Source: Arthrobacter rhombi (GTDB lineage Bacteria; Actinomycetota; Actinomycetes; Actinomycetales; Micrococcaceae). From it: 64,000 nt of DNA. Shown piece by piece: positions 17,046 through 27,597 of the stretch. How positions within the stretch are numbered: position 1 is the stretch's first letter; each line of letters begins with the position of its first letter. The stretch covers positions 248,001 through 312,000 of the forward strand of contig NZ_FUHW01000038.1 of assembly GCF_900163545.1 (NCBI RefSeq), in the 5' to 3' direction. The notes beneath the pieces were generated by a model, which had not been told where the DNA came from, searched no databases, and saw only the letters and a program-made list of their open reading frames with translations. The position numbers were made by a program, and so were the translations under genes.

Positions 17046-18148
17046 TCTCACTCATCATGGGCGCAGCGATCGCCCTGGTCCTTTCCTTTGCGGGCACCCC
17101 GGTCTTCATCAAGGTCCTGACCAAACGCAGCTACGGCCAGTTCGTCCGCGACGACGGCCCGACCTCGCATCACACCAAACGTGGCACACCGACCATGGGC
17201 GGTGCCGTCATCGTCGGGGCCGTCTTCGTGGCTTATTTCGGGACACACGGAATTCTGAGCCTGGTCGCCGATCATGCCCCCGGCCCGTCGGCCAGTGGCC
17301 TGGTGCTGCTGTTCCTGATGGCGGGGATGGGCTTCGTCGGGTTCCTTGACGACTACATCAAGATTTCCAAACAACGCAGTCTGGGGCTCAGGGCCTGGCA
17401 GAAACTCGTCCTGCAGGCGATCGTCGGGATTGCCTTCGCCGTCCTGGCGCTGCAGTTCCCCAATAACAAGGACCTGACTCCGGCCTCAACACATATTTCG
17501 TTCACCCGGGACACCGCACTGGATCTGGCGTTCTTCGGTCCGCTCATCGGGGCCATCCTGTTCATCATCTGGGCGAATGTGATCGTCACCGCGGCCACGA
17601 ACGGGGTGAACCTCACCGACGGCCTGGACGGGCTGGCGACGGGTGCTTCGATCATGGTCTTCAGCGCGTATACGCTGATCGGCATCTGGCAGTTCAACCA
17701 GGCCTGCGGTTCCTCACGGTCGATCGGTTCGGTCTGTTATGAAGTGCGCGACCCGATGGATCTTGCCCTGCTCGCGGCGATCCTTTCCGGGGCGTTGATC
17801 GGCTTCCTGTGGTGGAACACCTCCCCGGCCCAGATCTTCATGGGCGATACCGGCTCCTTGGCCATCGGTGGTGCCGTGGCGGCCTTCGCACTGCTCTCGC
17901 GGACCGAGGTCCTGCTGATCATCCTGGCCGGGCTGTTCGTGATCATCTCGTTGTCGGTGATCATCCAAGTGGGGTTCTTCAAACTCTCCGGCGGCAAGCG
18001 TGTCTTCCTGATGGCGCCGCTGCAACATCACTTCGAACTCAAGGGCTGGGCCGAAGTCACCGTCGTGGTGCGCTTCTGGATCATTTGCGGACTCTGCGTC
18101 GCCGTCGCCCTGGGTCTCTTCTACGGCGAATGGGTATTGGGACTGTGA
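17042..18148 (+). CDS. mraY: Phospho-MurNAc-pentapeptide-transferase
   Basis: A 368-residue polytopic membrane enzyme (about ten helices) that transfers phospho-MurNAc-pentapeptide to undecaprenyl phosphate to form lipid I. Conserved motifs are TPTMGG (substrate side), FLDDYIK (the Asp-Asp pair), NGVNLTDGLDGLA and FMGDTGSLAIG. GTG at 17042 overlaps the murF stop (GTGA) and its own stop overlaps the murD start in the same way. Confidence 0.96.
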   Translation: MISLIMGAAIALVLSFAGTPVFIKVLTKRSYGQFVRDDGPTSHHTKRGTPTMGGAVIVGAVFVAYFGTHGILSLVADHAPGPSASGLVLLFLMAGMGFVGFLDDYIKISKQRSLGLRAWQKLVLQAIVGIAFAVLALQFPNNKDLTPASTHISFTRDTALDLAFFGPLIGAILFIIWANVIVTAATNGVNLTDGLDGLATGASIMVFSAYTLIGIWQFNQACGSSRSIGSVCYEVRDPMDLALLAAILSGALIGFLWWNTSPAQIFMGDTGSLAIGGAVAAFALLSRTEVLLIILAGLFVIISLSVIIQVGFFKLSGGKRVFLMAPLQHHFELKGWAEVTVVVRFWIICGLCVAVALGLFYGEWVLGL

Positions 18149-19671
18149 ACGCGCGTTTGGACGAACTGACCAGCTGGGACGCCGACTGGGCAGGTCTTCG
18201 GGTCGTGGTGGCCGGGCTGGGGCTGACGGGTTTCTCCGCCGCGGACACCCTCATCGAACTCGGGGCCACCGTTGTTGTCGTTGATACCGGTTCCGGAGCG
18301 GAAAGCGCCCAACGGGCCGACACGTTGAAGATCGTCGGTGCCCATGATGTGCTGCTCGGCCCCGAACATACCCAGGGCCTGCCCACGATCGAGGGGCGGG
18401 TCGCCGACCTGGTCATCGCCTCACCGGGGTGGCCACCGCACCATCCGTTGCTGCGGGCGGCAGCCGACGCATCGGTCCCGGTGTGGGGCGACGTGGAACT
18501 CGCCTGGCGGCTGAACCGGCGCGAGGGCCGCAAGACGGCCGAATGGCTGGTCATCACCGGCACGAACGGTAAGACCACCACCGTGGGGATGACCGAGGCC
18601 ATGCTGCAGGCCGGCGGGTTGCGGGCCATCGCCGCAGGAAATGTCGGCACCCCCATCCTCGACGCGATCCGCGACCCCGAAGGCTACGACGTGATCGCCG
18701 TCGAACTTTCCAGCTTTCAGCTGCACTACACCCATACGTTGTCCCCCTGGGCCTCGGTGGTCCTGAACATCGCCCAGGACCATGTGGACTGGCATGGGTC
18801 CTTCGAGCAATACCAGGCCGATAAAGCGAAGATCTACGAACGCACCCAGGTCGCAGCCGTGTACAACGTCGAGGCACCGATCACCGAAAAAATGGTGGAG
18901 AATGCCGATGTCGTCGAGGGCTGCCGCGCGATCGGCTTCACCACTGGGGTGCCCTCGCGCAGCATGCTCGGGGTCGTCGATGACCTCCTGGTGGACCGCG
19001 CCTATATCGAAGAACGCCGGGATTCTGCAGCCGAATTGGCATCGCTGGAGGACTTCGGGGGAGTGGCGCCTCGGCATATGGTGGCCAACGCGTTGGCCGC
19101 CGCCGCCCTGGTTCGTGCCTACGGCGTCGCACCGGAAGCCGTGCGCAAGGGTCTGAACGCCTACGAAGGCGGCGACCACCGCATCCAGGCCGTCGCCCGG
19201 CGTGACGACATCTTGTGGATCAACGATTCCAAGGCCACCAACCCGCACGCCGCCGCAGCATCGCTGGGCTCCTTCGGCTCGGTCGTCTGGATTGCCGGTG
19301 GACTGTCCAAGGGCGTGGACTACTCGGATCTCGTGACACGATTTGCCGATAAACTGCGCGCCGTGGTGCTCATCGGAATCGACACCACAACGCTCCAGGA
19401 GGCATTGCGGCGACACGCGCCCACGGTGCAGGTGATCAAGGCGCCGGTAAGCGAAACTGGTACACAGACAGCAGGCGGTTCGGGCCAGCAGGAACGCGAA
19501 ACGGCAGTCATGGAAGCGGCCGTCCAGGCAGCCGCGGCGATCGCCGAGGCGGGGGACACGGTGCTCATGGCACCGGCGGCGGCGTCCATGGACCAATTCA
19601 CGTCCTACGCCCACCGCGGTAACGCCTTCATCGAAGCGGTCGGCCGATTCATGGAGGACAAAGAAAACTAA
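18145..19671 (+). CDS. murD: UDP-MurNAc-L-alanine D-glutamate ligase
   Basis: A 508-residue Mur ligase adding D-Glu. It has an N-terminal Rossmann-like domain (VVVAGLGLTGFSAAD), the ATP loop GTNGKTTT (139-146) and the C-terminal ligase domain with NDSKATNPHAA. The open frame extends far upstream into mraY. GTG 18145 is chosen because it overlaps the mraY stop as GTGA, like the murF/mraY junction; ATG 18130 is the alternative and would add five residues. Confidence 0.94.
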   Translation: MNARLDELTSWDADWAGLRVVVAGLGLTGFSAADTLIELGATVVVVDTGSGAESAQRADTLKIVGAHDVLLGPEHTQGLPTIEGRVADLVIASPGWPPHHPLLRAAADASVPVWGDVELAWRLNRREGRKTAEWLVITGTNGKTTTVGMTEAMLQAGGLRAIAAGNVGTPILDAIRDPEGYDVIAVELSSFQLHYTHTLSPWASVVLNIAQDHVDWHGSFEQYQADKAKIYERTQVAAVYNVEAPITEKMVENADVVEGCRAIGFTTGVPSRSMLGVVDDLLVDRAYIEERRDSAAELASLEDFGGVAPRHMVANALAAAALVRAYGVAPEAVRKGLNAYEGGDHRIQAVARRDDILWINDSKATNPHAAAASLGSFGSVVWIAGGLSKGVDYSDLVTRFADKLRAVVLIGIDTTTLQEALRRHAPTVQVIKAPVSETGTQTAGGSGQQERETAVMEAAVQAAAAIAEAGDTVLMAPAAASMDQFTSYAHRGNAFIEAVGRFMEDKEN

Positions 19672-19680
19672 GGAGTATGC

Positions 19681-21210
19681 GTGGAACCCCCCACAACACG
19701 CCCACCCGGTGGATCGGGCCGCAAGCCCCGGATCCGCAGGGCGGGCCACAACGGGGGGACCGCAGGCTCTGCAGAACAGGGGCCGGGCAACCGGTCTTCC
19801 AACGATGCCGGCACCGGCGCGAGGAAGTCCACGTCAAGCGGTAGTGGGCAAGGCAACGGCCAGAAATCGTCGTCCACGCGGAAGAAGGGCCCCCAGGCTC
19901 CCGACAGGTCGCGGGGCATCATTACCCGTACCCCGGCCAACGAGAACTCTGCGGCGGCGCGGGGCAAGGCCCGGGAGAAATCCACCACCTCACCGGTGTC
20001 ACGTTTTTGGAGCTGGGTTGAAGGGGACCCGCGCAAGGACGGACGCACCGGCTACTACCTGATCCTCGGCAGCACCCTGGCCCTGACCGTGATCGGCCTG
20101 ATGATGGTCCTCTCCTCCTCTTCCGTCGAGGCGATCAGCAAGAACCCCGACGCTTCCTCCTACGATCAGGTCATCAAACAGGGGATCTGGGCCGTTCTGG
20201 GGATCGTGATGATGTTGGTCATCTCCCGGTTCTCACTGCCGACGTTCAAGAAGCTGGCCTGGCCTGCGCTGCTGATCAGCGGCATCCTCCTCCTGCTGGT
20301 CCTGACACCACTGGGCCTGGAGATCTACGGCAATAAGAACTGGATCAAGATCGGTTCGCTCACGTTCCAACCCTCAGAAGCCGCGAAACTGGCCCTGGCG
20401 GTCTGGGCGGCCTCCGTACTGAGCAAGAAATCCAAGCTCGTCGACCAGACCTCTCACGCCTTGATTCCCGTGCTCTTTCCCGGCGGCGCCGTGCTCCTGG
20501 GCCTGGTGTTGGTCGGACGGGATCTGGGGACCGCGCTGGTCATCGGGCTGGTCCTGGTGGCCGCCTTGTTCCTGGGGGGCGTCCGACTGAAGCTCTTCGC
20601 CATGGCCGGGGTGGTTGGTGCCGCCGCAGCCGTGGTCATGGTCCTGGTCTCCGGCAACCGCATGACCCGCATCTACGCCTGGCTTGGACTGAACTGCGAT
20701 ACCCAGCCCGGCGCCTGCTACCAGTCCACCCAGGGGATCTACGCCCTGGCATCGGGCGGTTGGTGGGGTGTGGGCCTGGGCCAGTCGCGGCAAAAATGGA
20801 ACTATATTCCCGAAGCCTCCAACGACTTCATCTTCACCATCCTCGGTGAGGAACTCGGCCTCTTGGGCACGCTCGTCGTCGTCGTCCTCTTCGCGATCCT
20901 CGCCGTCGCGATGTACCGGGTAGCGGCCAGGCACCAGGACTCCTTCGTCAGGATCGCCACCGGCGGCATCATGGCTTGGCTCATCGGACAGGCTTTCCTG
21001 AACATCGGTATGGTGACCGGACTCCTACCGGTGATCGGTGTTCCCCTGCCCTTCATCTCCTCGGGCGGTTCGGCGCTGCTGCTCTCGCTGATGGCGGTCG
21101 GCGTCGTTTTGTGCTTTGCCCGTTCCCGACCCGACGCCAGCTCCGAACTACCCTCTGAGACCACCTCCTCGGTCGGCACCGCACGCAACGCCAGGAAGGC
21201 CAAACCATGA
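19681..21210 (+). CDS. ftsW: Septal peptidoglycan glycosyltransferase FtsW (SEDS family)
   Basis: A 509-residue SEDS protein. The first 110 or so residues are a hydrophilic, Gly/Ser/Arg/Lys-rich, probably disordered cytoplasmic tail. About ten transmembrane helices follow, with conserved segments SEAAKLALA, GDxG-like GRDLGTALV and the C-terminal [12 protein letters not shown]. It polymerises glycan strands from lipid II at the septum with FtsI. GTG at 19681 is preceded by AAGGAG at good spacing. The stop overlaps the murG start as ATGA. Confidence 0.93.
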   Translation: MEPPTTRPPGGSGRKPRIRRAGHNGGTAGSAEQGPGNRSSNDAGTGARKSTSSGSGQGNGQKSSSTRKKGPQAPDRSRGIITRTPANENSAAARGKAREKSTTSPVSRFWSWVEGDPRKDGRTGYYLILGSTLALTVIGLMMVLSSSSVEAISKNPDASSYDQVIKQGIWAVLGIVMMLVISRFSLPTFKKLAWPALLISGILLLLVLTPLGLEIYGNKNWIKIGSLTFQPSEAAKLALAVWAASVLSKKSKLVDQTSHALIPVLFPGGAVLLGLVLVGRDLGTALVIGLVLVAALFLGGVRLKLFAMAGVVGAAAAVVMVLVSGNRMTRIYAWLGLNCDTQPGACYQSTQGIYALASGGWWGVGLGQSRQKWNYIPEASNDFIFTILGEELGLLGTLVVVVLFAILAVAMYRVAARHQDSFVRIATGGIMAWLIGQAFLNIGMVTGLLPVIGVPLPFISSGGSALLLSLMAVGVVLCFARSRPDASSELPSETTSSVGTARNARKAKP

Positions 21211-22355
21211 ACCATGTCCCCTCGGTGGTGATGGCCGGCGGAGGAACCGCCGGTCACATCTCACCCCTGCTCGCCATCGCCGACGCCCTGCGGGAGACCG
21301 ACCCCCAGCCCAGCATCCGGCTGGTGGGGACCCCCTCCGGTATGGAGACCCGACTGGTGCCGGCTGCCGGCTATGAGTTGGAGACCATCGCCCGGGTACC
21401 GATGCCGCGCCGTCCCTCGCTGGACCTGTTGAAGCTGCCCTTCCGTTTCGTCGCGGCAGTGCGCGGAGCCAAGGACATCCTGCGTCGCGCAGAGGCCGAC
21501 GTGGTTGTCGGGGTCGGCGGTTACGTCTGCACCCCGGTCTACCTGGCGGCCCGCAGTCTACGGATCCCGGTGGTCGTTCATGAGGCCAACGCCAAGGCTG
21601 GTCTGGCCAACCGGGTGGGGGCCCGCTTCGCCGCCGCCGTGGGAACCGTCTTCGAGGGGACCGGCCTACCCGGTGCCGAGTTGGTCGGCATGCCGATGCG
21701 CCGGCAGATCGCCGAGCTGGACCGGGTTGCGGCCCGGGCCGAGGCCCGCAGCGCACTGGGTCTGGAGGCGCAGCTGCCCACCCTGGTGGTGACCGGTGGC
21801 TCCTCCGGTGCCCTCTCGGTGAATACCGCTCTCATCGGTGGCCTCCGTCGCCTCGCCGAGATTTCCGGCCCCGGACACCCCGGATTCCAGGTCTTGCACG
21901 TCACGGGTAGTGGAAAAGCCATGGTGGACGACGCCGGTGTGCCACTTTCGCTGCCGGGCTACCATCAGGTCGAATACGTGGACGGGATGGAACAGGCCTA
22001 CGCCGCAGCAGATCTGATCATTGCCCGGGCAGGTGCCGGCACGGTCTGCGAGCTGGCTGCCGTCGGGCTGCCCTCGATTCTGGTCCCGCTGCCGATCGGC
22101 AATGGCGAGCAGGCACAAAATGCGAACGACCTGAAGGCCACAGGAGGCGCCATCGTGGTGCCCAATGACGAGTTCACGGCCGACTACGTGACGCGGATCG
22201 TCCCGCAGCTGCTGGGCGATTCCGCACGTCTGGCCACGATGTCCGCAGCGGCCCGGGCGCTGGGGCGTCGCGATGCCGCCGAGCAGATGGCCCGCCGGGT
22301 GCTCAACGCGGCCGCCGGGCAGCAGGGCGCCCGGGAGCAGAAGAGGGGACACTAG
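21207..22355 (+). CDS. murG: UDP-GlcNAc : lipid I GlcNAc transferase
   Basis: A 382-residue GT28 glycosyltransferase that converts lipid I to lipid II at the inner face of the membrane. The N-terminal GGGTAGH loop (11-17), the [12 protein letters not shown] block and the UDP-GlcNAc-binding segment [19 protein letters not shown] are all present. It is coupled to ftsW by an ATGA overlap, and murC starts 4 nt after its stop. Confidence 0.96.
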   Translation: MNHVPSVVMAGGGTAGHISPLLAIADALRETDPQPSIRLVGTPSGMETRLVPAAGYELETIARVPMPRRPSLDLLKLPFRFVAAVRGAKDILRRAEADVVVGVGGYVCTPVYLAARSLRIPVVVHEANAKAGLANRVGARFAAAVGTVFEGTGLPGAELVGMPMRRQIAELDRVAARAEARSALGLEAQLPTLVVTGGSSGALSVNTALIGGLRRLAEISGPGHPGFQVLHVTGSGKAMVDDAGVPLSLPGYHQVEYVDGMEQAYAAADLIIARAGAGTVCELAAVGLPSILVPLPIGNGEQAQNANDLKATGGAIVVPNDEFTADYVTRIVPQLLGDSARLATMSAAARALGRRDAAEQMARRVLNAAAGQQGAREQKRGH

Positions 22356-22359
22356 GGGA

Positions 22360-23757
22360 ATGCAACAACGTCATACGCTGGCCGAGCTCGGCCGAGTCCA
22401 TCTGATGGGAATCGGCGGGGTCGGTGTATCGGCCGTCGCCCGACTGATGCTGGCCCAGGGCGTCGCCGTCACCGGGAGCGACGCCAAGGACCTGCCGGTC
22501 CTGGATGAGTTACGCGCCTTGGGGGCCCGGATCCACGTCGGCTACTGCGCCGAGGAGCTACCGGAGGCCGATACCGTCGTCGTGTCCTCGGTGATTAAAG
22601 CGGGCAACCCCGAATACGATGCAGCCCGTGACCGCGGAATGCGGATCCTCCACCGCTCCGAGGGCCTCGCGGCCACGATGGATGGGCATCATGTCGTCGC
22701 CGTCTGCGGCACCCATGGCAAGACGACGACCACCTCGCTGATCGCCGTGATGCTGCGCGAGGCAGGAGTTTCGCCGTCCTTCGCGATCGGTGCGAACGTG
22801 GCGGGGCTCGGGGTCAACGCAGAACATGGTTCGGGTCGGATCTTCGTGGCCGAAGCGGACGAATCGGATGCCTCGTTCCTGAACTACCGTCCCGATACGA
22901 TCGTGGTGACGAATATCGAGGCCGACCACCTGGACCATTACGGCACCGATGCCGCAGTCCACGAGAGCTTCCACCAGTTCGCCTCATTGCTGCCCGACGG
23001 CGGGTTGCTGATCGCCTGCGCCGACGACCCCGGGGCCCTGGCCCTGGCCCGGCGGCTGCGGGCGGAACGGCCCCTGGTGCGGGTGCAGACCTATGGTTTC
23101 TCCGACGCAGCTGACCGCCGCCTGAGCAACTCCGCGCCCGAAGCCGGACGGTTCGCCTGCGACCTCGACTGGGGCAGCGGCGAGTCCAGAAGGCTCTCGC
23201 TCGCCGCCCCCGGGGACCACAACCTTCTGAATGCGGCGGCCGCCTTCGCCGTCGGTCTGGACTGCGGGCTCGATCCTGATCTGGCTATTGACGGGCTGGC
23301 GGCCTTCACCGGTGCCGCCCGGCGTTTCGAATTCCGGGGCCAGGCCCACGGCGTCACGGTGTATGACGATTACGCCCACCACCCGACGGAGGTCCTGGCG
23401 GCACTGCGTGCTGGTCGGGCCGTCGCCGGGGAGCACGGCAAGGTCCATGTGGTCTTCCAACCGCATCTGTACAGCCGGACCCGCGAATTCTGGGCCGAGT
23501 TCGCTGATGCCCTGTCGCTGGCCGACACGGCCCTGGTGTTGGCGATCTACGCTGCCCGTGAGCAACCCCTGCCGGGGATCCAGGCCAGCCTCATTGCCGA
23601 GGCGCTGAACACCGCGGGGGGGCTGGCTGACCGCGATGACGTGGCAGCCCGGATTGCGGAGGTGGCCCGTAGCGGCGACGTGGTGATGACTATTGGCGCA
23701 GGAGATGTCACCGAACTCGGGTCGGTCATCGTTTCGATGTTGGAATCGGGCGCATGA
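22360..23757 (+). CDS. murC: UDP-MurNAc L-alanine ligase
   Basis: A 465-residue Mur ligase that adds L-Ala as the first stem residue. Motifs: HLMGIGGVGVSA (nucleotide-binding N-domain, from residue 14), GTHGKTTTT (117-125) and DDYAHHPTE in the C-terminal domain. The ATG at 22360 is chosen because the upstream in-frame residues are low-complexity and come from murG; GGGGA precedes it. The stop overlaps the ftsQ start as ATGA. Confidence 0.95.
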   Translation: MQQRHTLAELGRVHLMGIGGVGVSAVARLMLAQGVAVTGSDAKDLPVLDELRALGARIHVGYCAEELPEADTVVVSSVIKAGNPEYDAARDRGMRILHRSEGLAATMDGHHVVAVCGTHGKTTTTSLIAVMLREAGVSPSFAIGANVAGLGVNAEHGSGRIFVAEADESDASFLNYRPDTIVVTNIEADHLDHYGTDAAVHESFHQFASLLPDGGLLIACADDPGALALARRLRAERPLVRVQTYGFSDAADRRLSNSAPEAGRFACDLDWGSGESRRLSLAAPGDHNLLNAAAAFAVGLDCGLDPDLAIDGLAAFTGAARRFEFRGQAHGVTVYDDYAHHPTEVLAALRAGRAVAGEHGKVHVVFQPHLYSRTREFWAEFADALSLADTALVLAIYAAREQPLPGIQASLIAEALNTAGGLADRDDVAARIAEVARSGDVVMTIGAGDVTELGSVIVSMLESGA

Positions 23758-24497
23758 AGGACAGCGCGTCCGGAGGTCCCAATGTCTTCACGCTGCCCGA
23801 ATCCCCCTCCCGACGCCTGCGTCGGCGGATCCTGTGGATCGGCGGTTCGGTCCTGGCCGTGATCGTGGTCCTGATGCTGGTTCTGCTGTATTCGCCGTTG
23901 TTGGCCGTGAAGACCATTACCGTCGAGGGTAATAAACTGGTCCCCACCGCACAGATCGCCACCGCCCTGGAACCCTTGGAAGGGACCCCGTTGCCGCGAA
24001 TCGGCCCGGGACGGGTCAAGGATCTGTTGGAGGATCAGGTGGCCATTGATGACGTCGTCGTCCAGGCCCATGCCCCCGGGACCCTCGAAGTGCGGATCGT
24101 CGAATACGTTCCGGTGGCGATCGTGAAGAACGACTCGAAATCCTACGACCTCGTCGGAAAGGATGGCAGGAAGCTGTCCAGCGTCAAAAAACGGGACGGT
24201 GTCAAGCTTCCGGTCATTGATGGGAAGGCCTCCGAACAGGATCCGAAGGTTTTTTCCGCATTGACCAGTGTTTTGGCTGCCTTGCCCTCTTCGACACTGA
24301 AAAAGCTTGATCACGCCAGCGCGCAGACCGTCGACTCGGTCGAACTCTCCCTCACCAACGGCCAGACGGTCCTTTGGGGGAGCGACGAACGCAGCGGTGA
24401 CAAGGCACGGGTGCTCACGGCCTTCCTCAAGGACAAGAAGCAGACGGGCGTTAAGATCTTCGACGTCAGCACCCCTGACCACCCGGTCACCCGGTAG
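23754..24497 (+). CDS. ftsQ: Cell-division protein FtsQ
   Basis: A 247-residue bitopic protein with a short cytoplasmic N-terminus, one transmembrane helix (about 26-48), an extracytoplasmic POTRA domain beginning AVKTITVEGNKLVPTAQI, and the FtsQ beta domain (VPVAIVKNDSKSYDLVGKDG). It is the scaffold of the FtsQLB divisome complex. Coupled to murC by ATGA. After it comes a 197-nt gap with the ftsZ promoter. Confidence 0.92.
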   Translation: MKDSASGGPNVFTLPESPSRRLRRRILWIGGSVLAVIVVLMLVLLYSPLLAVKTITVEGNKLVPTAQIATALEPLEGTPLPRIGPGRVKDLLEDQVAIDDVVVQAHAPGTLEVRIVEYVPVAIVKNDSKSYDLVGKDGRKLSSVKKRDGVKLPVIDGKASEQDPKVFSALTSVLAALPSSTLKKLDHASAQTVDSVELSLTNGQTVLWGSDERSGDKARVLTAFLKDKKQTGVKIFDVSTPDHPVTR

Positions 24498-24601
24498 GAA
24501 CAGGGGCATGACGAAAGAACCACCTCACGGTAATGGTGCGACACGCCTAGGCGGTCGTTGCATGCCGGGGATGCAAAACATAGCGTCTTAGTAGCAGGTA
24601 C

Positions 24602-24634
24602 TTGACATAACTATAACCCTCAACCTGAGGGTTA
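24602..24634 (+). promoter_or_regulatory. ftsZ promoter region with perfect inverted repeat
   Basis: A consensus -35 TTGACA (24602-24607) is followed at once by a perfect 9-bp inverted repeat, TAACCCTCA - ACC - TGAGGGTTA (24614-24634), which occupies the place of the spacer and -10. A TATAAC lies at 24612-24617. An additional hairpin, TTGCAT with its complement ATGCAA, lies at 24558-24576. The repeat could be an operator or a structured 5' end of the ftsZ mRNA. Confidence 0.6.
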
Positions 24635-24694
24635 ACGTTAGTCCGGTTGAAGCTTCCTAAGACTCAGCAGCACATCGAACAAGGGAAACAGGAC

Positions 24695-25921
24695 GTGGCA
24701 GCTCCACAGAACTACCTCGCCGTCATCAAGGTCGTCGGAATCGGCGGTGGCGGCGTCAACGCCGTGAACCGCATGATTGAGGTCGGCCTTCGCGGCGTCG
24801 AATTCATTGCGATCAACACCGACGCGCAGGCGCTCCTCATGAGTGACGCCGACGTGAAGCTCGACGTGGGGCGCGAACTGACCCGTGGCCTCGGCGCGGG
24901 CGCCAACCCGGAGGTCGGCCGCCAGGCGGCGGAAGACCATGCCGAAGAAATCGAAGAGGTCATGCGCGGCGCCGATATGGTCTTCGTGACCGCCGGCGAA
25001 GGCGGCGGAACCGGCACCGGCGGTGCGCCCGTTGTGGCCCGCATCGCCCGTTCGCTCGGGGCTCTGACGATTGGCGTGGTCACCCGTCCGTTCACCTTCG
25101 AGGGCCGCCGTCGGGCAACCTCGGCAGAGTCTGGCATCGACGCCCTGCGCGACGAGGTCGACACCCTGATCGTGATTCCGAACGACCGACTGCTCTCCAT
25201 CAGCGATCGGAACGTCTCGGTTCTCGATGCCTTCCGGTCCGCCGACCAGGTGCTGCTGTCCGGCGTCCAAGGCATCACCGACCTGATCACTACCCCCGGG
25301 TTGATCAACCTTGACTTCGCCGACGTGAAGTCGGTGATGCAGGGAGCCGGTTCAGCCCTGATGGGCATCGGCTCGGCCCGTGGTGAGGACCGTGCGGTCC
25401 AGGCCGCGGAACTGGCCATCGCCTCGCCGCTGCTCGAGGCATCCATTGACGGCGCCCACGGCGTGCTGCTCTCCATCCAAGGCGGTTCGGATCTCGGACT
25501 GTTCGAGATCAATGAGGCGGCACGACTGGTCCAGGAGGTCGCCCACCCGGAGGCCAACATCATCTTCGGCGCCGTCATCGACGACGCCCTGGGTGACGAG
25601 GCACGCGTGACGGTCATTGCCGCAGGCTTCGACCAGGTCGACGTCACCAGCGCCCCGGCCCAGCCGCGCCAGCAGCAGGGAGGACCGGCACTGCCGCAGC
25701 AGGCTCCTGCCACGACGGTTCCCGGAACCATCCCACTGGCACCTTCCGAAGGCGCCGCCTCGGCACAGTCGATGCCGGGCACTTCGGGGCAGTCGGCAGC
25801 TTCGGCTCCCGAGGCCGCCCCGGCCGCGTCCCAGGGCTACGACGAATTGCCCCACGTGGTCGAGCAGGACCTTTCGTCCTCCTCGCACGACGAACTGGAT
25901 GTCCCCGACTTCCTGAAGTAA
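24695..25921 (+). CDS. ftsZ: Cell-division GTPase FtsZ
   Basis: A 408-residue tubulin homologue that polymerises into the Z ring. It has [12 protein letters not shown] (N-terminal nucleotide binding), the tubulin signature GGGTGTG (103-109), the T7-loop region [11 protein letters not shown], a variable Gln/Pro/Ala linker and the conserved C-terminal tail LDVPDFLK, which binds SepF. The GTG at 24695 is preferred over an upstream TTG at 24647 because the family starts [11 protein letters not shown] and AAGGGA lies 8 nt upstream. It has its own promoter besides the dcw read-through. Confidence 0.96.
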   Translation: MAAPQNYLAVIKVVGIGGGGVNAVNRMIEVGLRGVEFIAINTDAQALLMSDADVKLDVGRELTRGLGAGANPEVGRQAAEDHAEEIEEVMRGADMVFVTAGEGGGTGTGGAPVVARIARSLGALTIGVVTRPFTFEGRRRATSAESGIDALRDEVDTLIVIPNDRLLSISDRNVSVLDAFRSADQVLLSGVQGITDLITTPGLINLDFADVKSVMQGAGSALMGIGSARGEDRAVQAAELAIASPLLEASIDGAHGVLLSIQGGSDLGLFEINEAARLVQEVAHPEANIIFGAVIDDALGDEARVTVIAAGFDQVDVTSAPAQPRQQQGGPALPQQAPATTVPGTIPLAPSEGAASAQSMPGTSGQSAASAPEAAPAASQGYDELPHVVEQDLSSSSHDELDVPDFLK

Positions 25922-26010
25922 TTCTCGACAAGGGCCCCTCAGGGCCCGACGGCGCGTGGCCCGGTATCCTTCCGGGCGGCGCGCCGTTGTCTGATTTTAA
26001 GGTGGTTGTC

Positions 26011-26751
26011 TTGCTTCGCTTTGAATTCCCCGGTGCGACGCCGGCGCATGTGGCCTTTACCTCCACCGCCGACGGCAATCTGGCATTGCATGTGGGCGAC
26101 CGGCAGCAGGAGGTCCTGCAGCGCCGTCGGAGCCTGGAAAACCGTCTCGGACTGGCCGCAGGAGCCCTGCGCTTCATGAACCAGACGCATTCGGTGACGG
26201 TCCACTCGGTCGACTCCTCGGAACAAGAAACCAGTGACGGTCCAACCTGGGGCCCAGACGCCGACGCCCTGCTGTCCCCGGACGGCTCGACCCCCCTGGC
26301 GGTGATGGTCGCCGACTGCTTGCCGGTCGTGTTCATTGCCTCAGGGGGCGATGGCGGGCTGGTTACGGCAGTAGCCCACGCCGGCCGTCACGGATTGCTC
26401 GGCGGCATCCTGCAGAACACCGTGACGGCCATCCGGGAAGCGGCGGGTGAGTCGATCCATGCATGGATCGGTCCTTCCGTATGCGGTTCCTGCTATGAGG
26501 TCCCCGCAGAGATGGCTGCAGCTGCCGCTGAGGTGATGCCGGGAATCGAGTCCCACACGTCCTGGGGAACTCCCTCACTGGACTTGCCCGGGGCTGCCGC
26601 CATGCTTCTGGAGGGCCTTGGCGTGGACGTCACGGCCACCGGTGTGTGTACGGTCGAAGATCGGAACTACTACTCCTACCGGCGTGATGCACGAACCGGC
26701 CGTCTGGCCGGAGTCGTCTGGCCGGCCCCGCTGTTGGAGAGGAACAGATGA
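26011..26751 (+). CDS. pgeF: Peptidoglycan editing factor PgeF (YfiH/laccase-domain family)
   Basis: A 246-residue member of the YfiH family, annotated as multicopper polyphenol oxidase but now linked to purine nucleoside phosphorylase activity and to keeping wrongly placed amino acids out of peptidoglycan. The metal/active-site residues are visible in QTHS, ADCLPVVF, AHAGRHG and IGPSVCGSCYEV. The start is uncertain: TTG at 26011 is preceded by AAGGTGG at good spacing, while TTG at 25987 would add eight residues without a clear ribosome site. Conserved position after ftsZ. ATGA overlap with the next gene. Confidence 0.85.
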   Translation: MLRFEFPGATPAHVAFTSTADGNLALHVGDRQQEVLQRRRSLENRLGLAAGALRFMNQTHSVTVHSVDSSEQETSDGPTWGPDADALLSPDGSTPLAVMVADCLPVVFIASGGDGGLVTAVAHAGRHGLLGGILQNTVTAIREAAGESIHAWIGPSVCGSCYEVPAEMAAAAAEVMPGIESHTSWGTPSLDLPGAAAMLLEGLGVDVTATGVCTVEDRNYYSYRRDARTGRLAGVVWPAPLLERNR

Positions 26752-27530
26752 CCAGCACCCCAGTCCCGGCCCCGAACGAGGCCCCACGCCGCGCTGACCT
26801 TGAGCAACGCCTCGAGGCGGTCCGTGAGCGCATTGCCGTCGCCACGCGTGCCGCCGGCCGTGAGCGGGCCCCCGAACTCGTTGTCGTGACCAAGTTCTTT
26901 CCCGCCTCGGACGTCCGGCTGTTGCATGAGCTCGGGGTGCGCGAGGTCGGGGAGAACCGTGACCAAGAAGCCTCGGTCAAGGCCATGGAGGTGCAGGATT
27001 TGGACCTGAACTGGCATTTCATCGGCCAGCTCCAAAGCAATAAAGCCAAGTCGATCGTCAGATATGCCGCGGCCTTGCATTCACTGGACCGGGCCTCCCT
27101 GGCCAAGGCGCTGGGCAAGGCCATGGGCCGTGAGGCGGAACGTCGGGCCGATGAGGGGGTGGCAGCCCGGGAGGATCTCTCCACGCTGATCCAGATCGAC
27201 CTCCGTTCCGCAGAACAGCGATCCGGGGACCAGGGGGGTATCGGACGCGGTGGGGCCGAACCCGAAGACGTCCAGCAGCTCGCCGACCTCGTGGCACAGA
27301 CCGAGGGCCTGTCCCTCGCCGGAGTGATGGCCGTGGCGCCGCTCGGGGACGATCCGTCACCGGCCTTCGAACGACTGGCTGGAATCTCGGCCGCGTTACG
27401 CGGGAACCATCCCACGGCGGACTGGATATCGGCGGGCATGAGCCACGATCTGGAACAGGCGGTGGCCGCCGGAGCGACACACCTCCGTGTCGGCTCCGAT
27501 GTGCTCGGTCCGCGTCCACCGGTGCTGTAG
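26748..27530 (+). CDS. yggS: PLP homeostasis protein (YggS/PROSC family)
   Basis: A 260-residue single-domain alanine-racemase-fold protein that binds pyridoxal phosphate without a known catalytic reaction and is involved in vitamin B6 and amino-acid homeostasis. The PLP lysine is Lys49 in LVVVTKFFP, followed by GENRDQE and [13 protein letters not shown], all family hallmarks. It overlaps pgeF as ATGA. Its conserved place between ftsZ and sepF is typical of actinobacteria and Firmicutes. Confidence 0.92.
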   Translation: MTSTPVPAPNEAPRRADLEQRLEAVRERIAVATRAAGRERAPELVVVTKFFPASDVRLLHELGVREVGENRDQEASVKAMEVQDLDLNWHFIGQLQSNKAKSIVRYAAALHSLDRASLAKALGKAMGREAERRADEGVAAREDLSTLIQIDLRSAEQRSGDQGGIGRGGAEPEDVQQLADLVAQTEGLSLAGVMAVAPLGDDPSPAFERLAGISAALRGNHPTADWISAGMSHDLEQAVAAGATHLRVGSDVLGPRPPVL

Positions 27531-27597
27531 CGTCGTTTGCAGCGGAGACTCAAGCGGGAGAAGACCCCTCGCCGCGTACGATCATAAGGAGAAGACC

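Noticed and set aside
17809-18144. Long N-terminal extension of MurD
   Set aside because: The open frame upstream of 18145 lies inside mraY and encodes Arg/Leu-rich shadow sequence; the GTGA overlap gives the natural start.
18421-19749. 442-codon minus-strand ORF opposite murD
   Set aside because: Antisense shadow; no domain or start signal.
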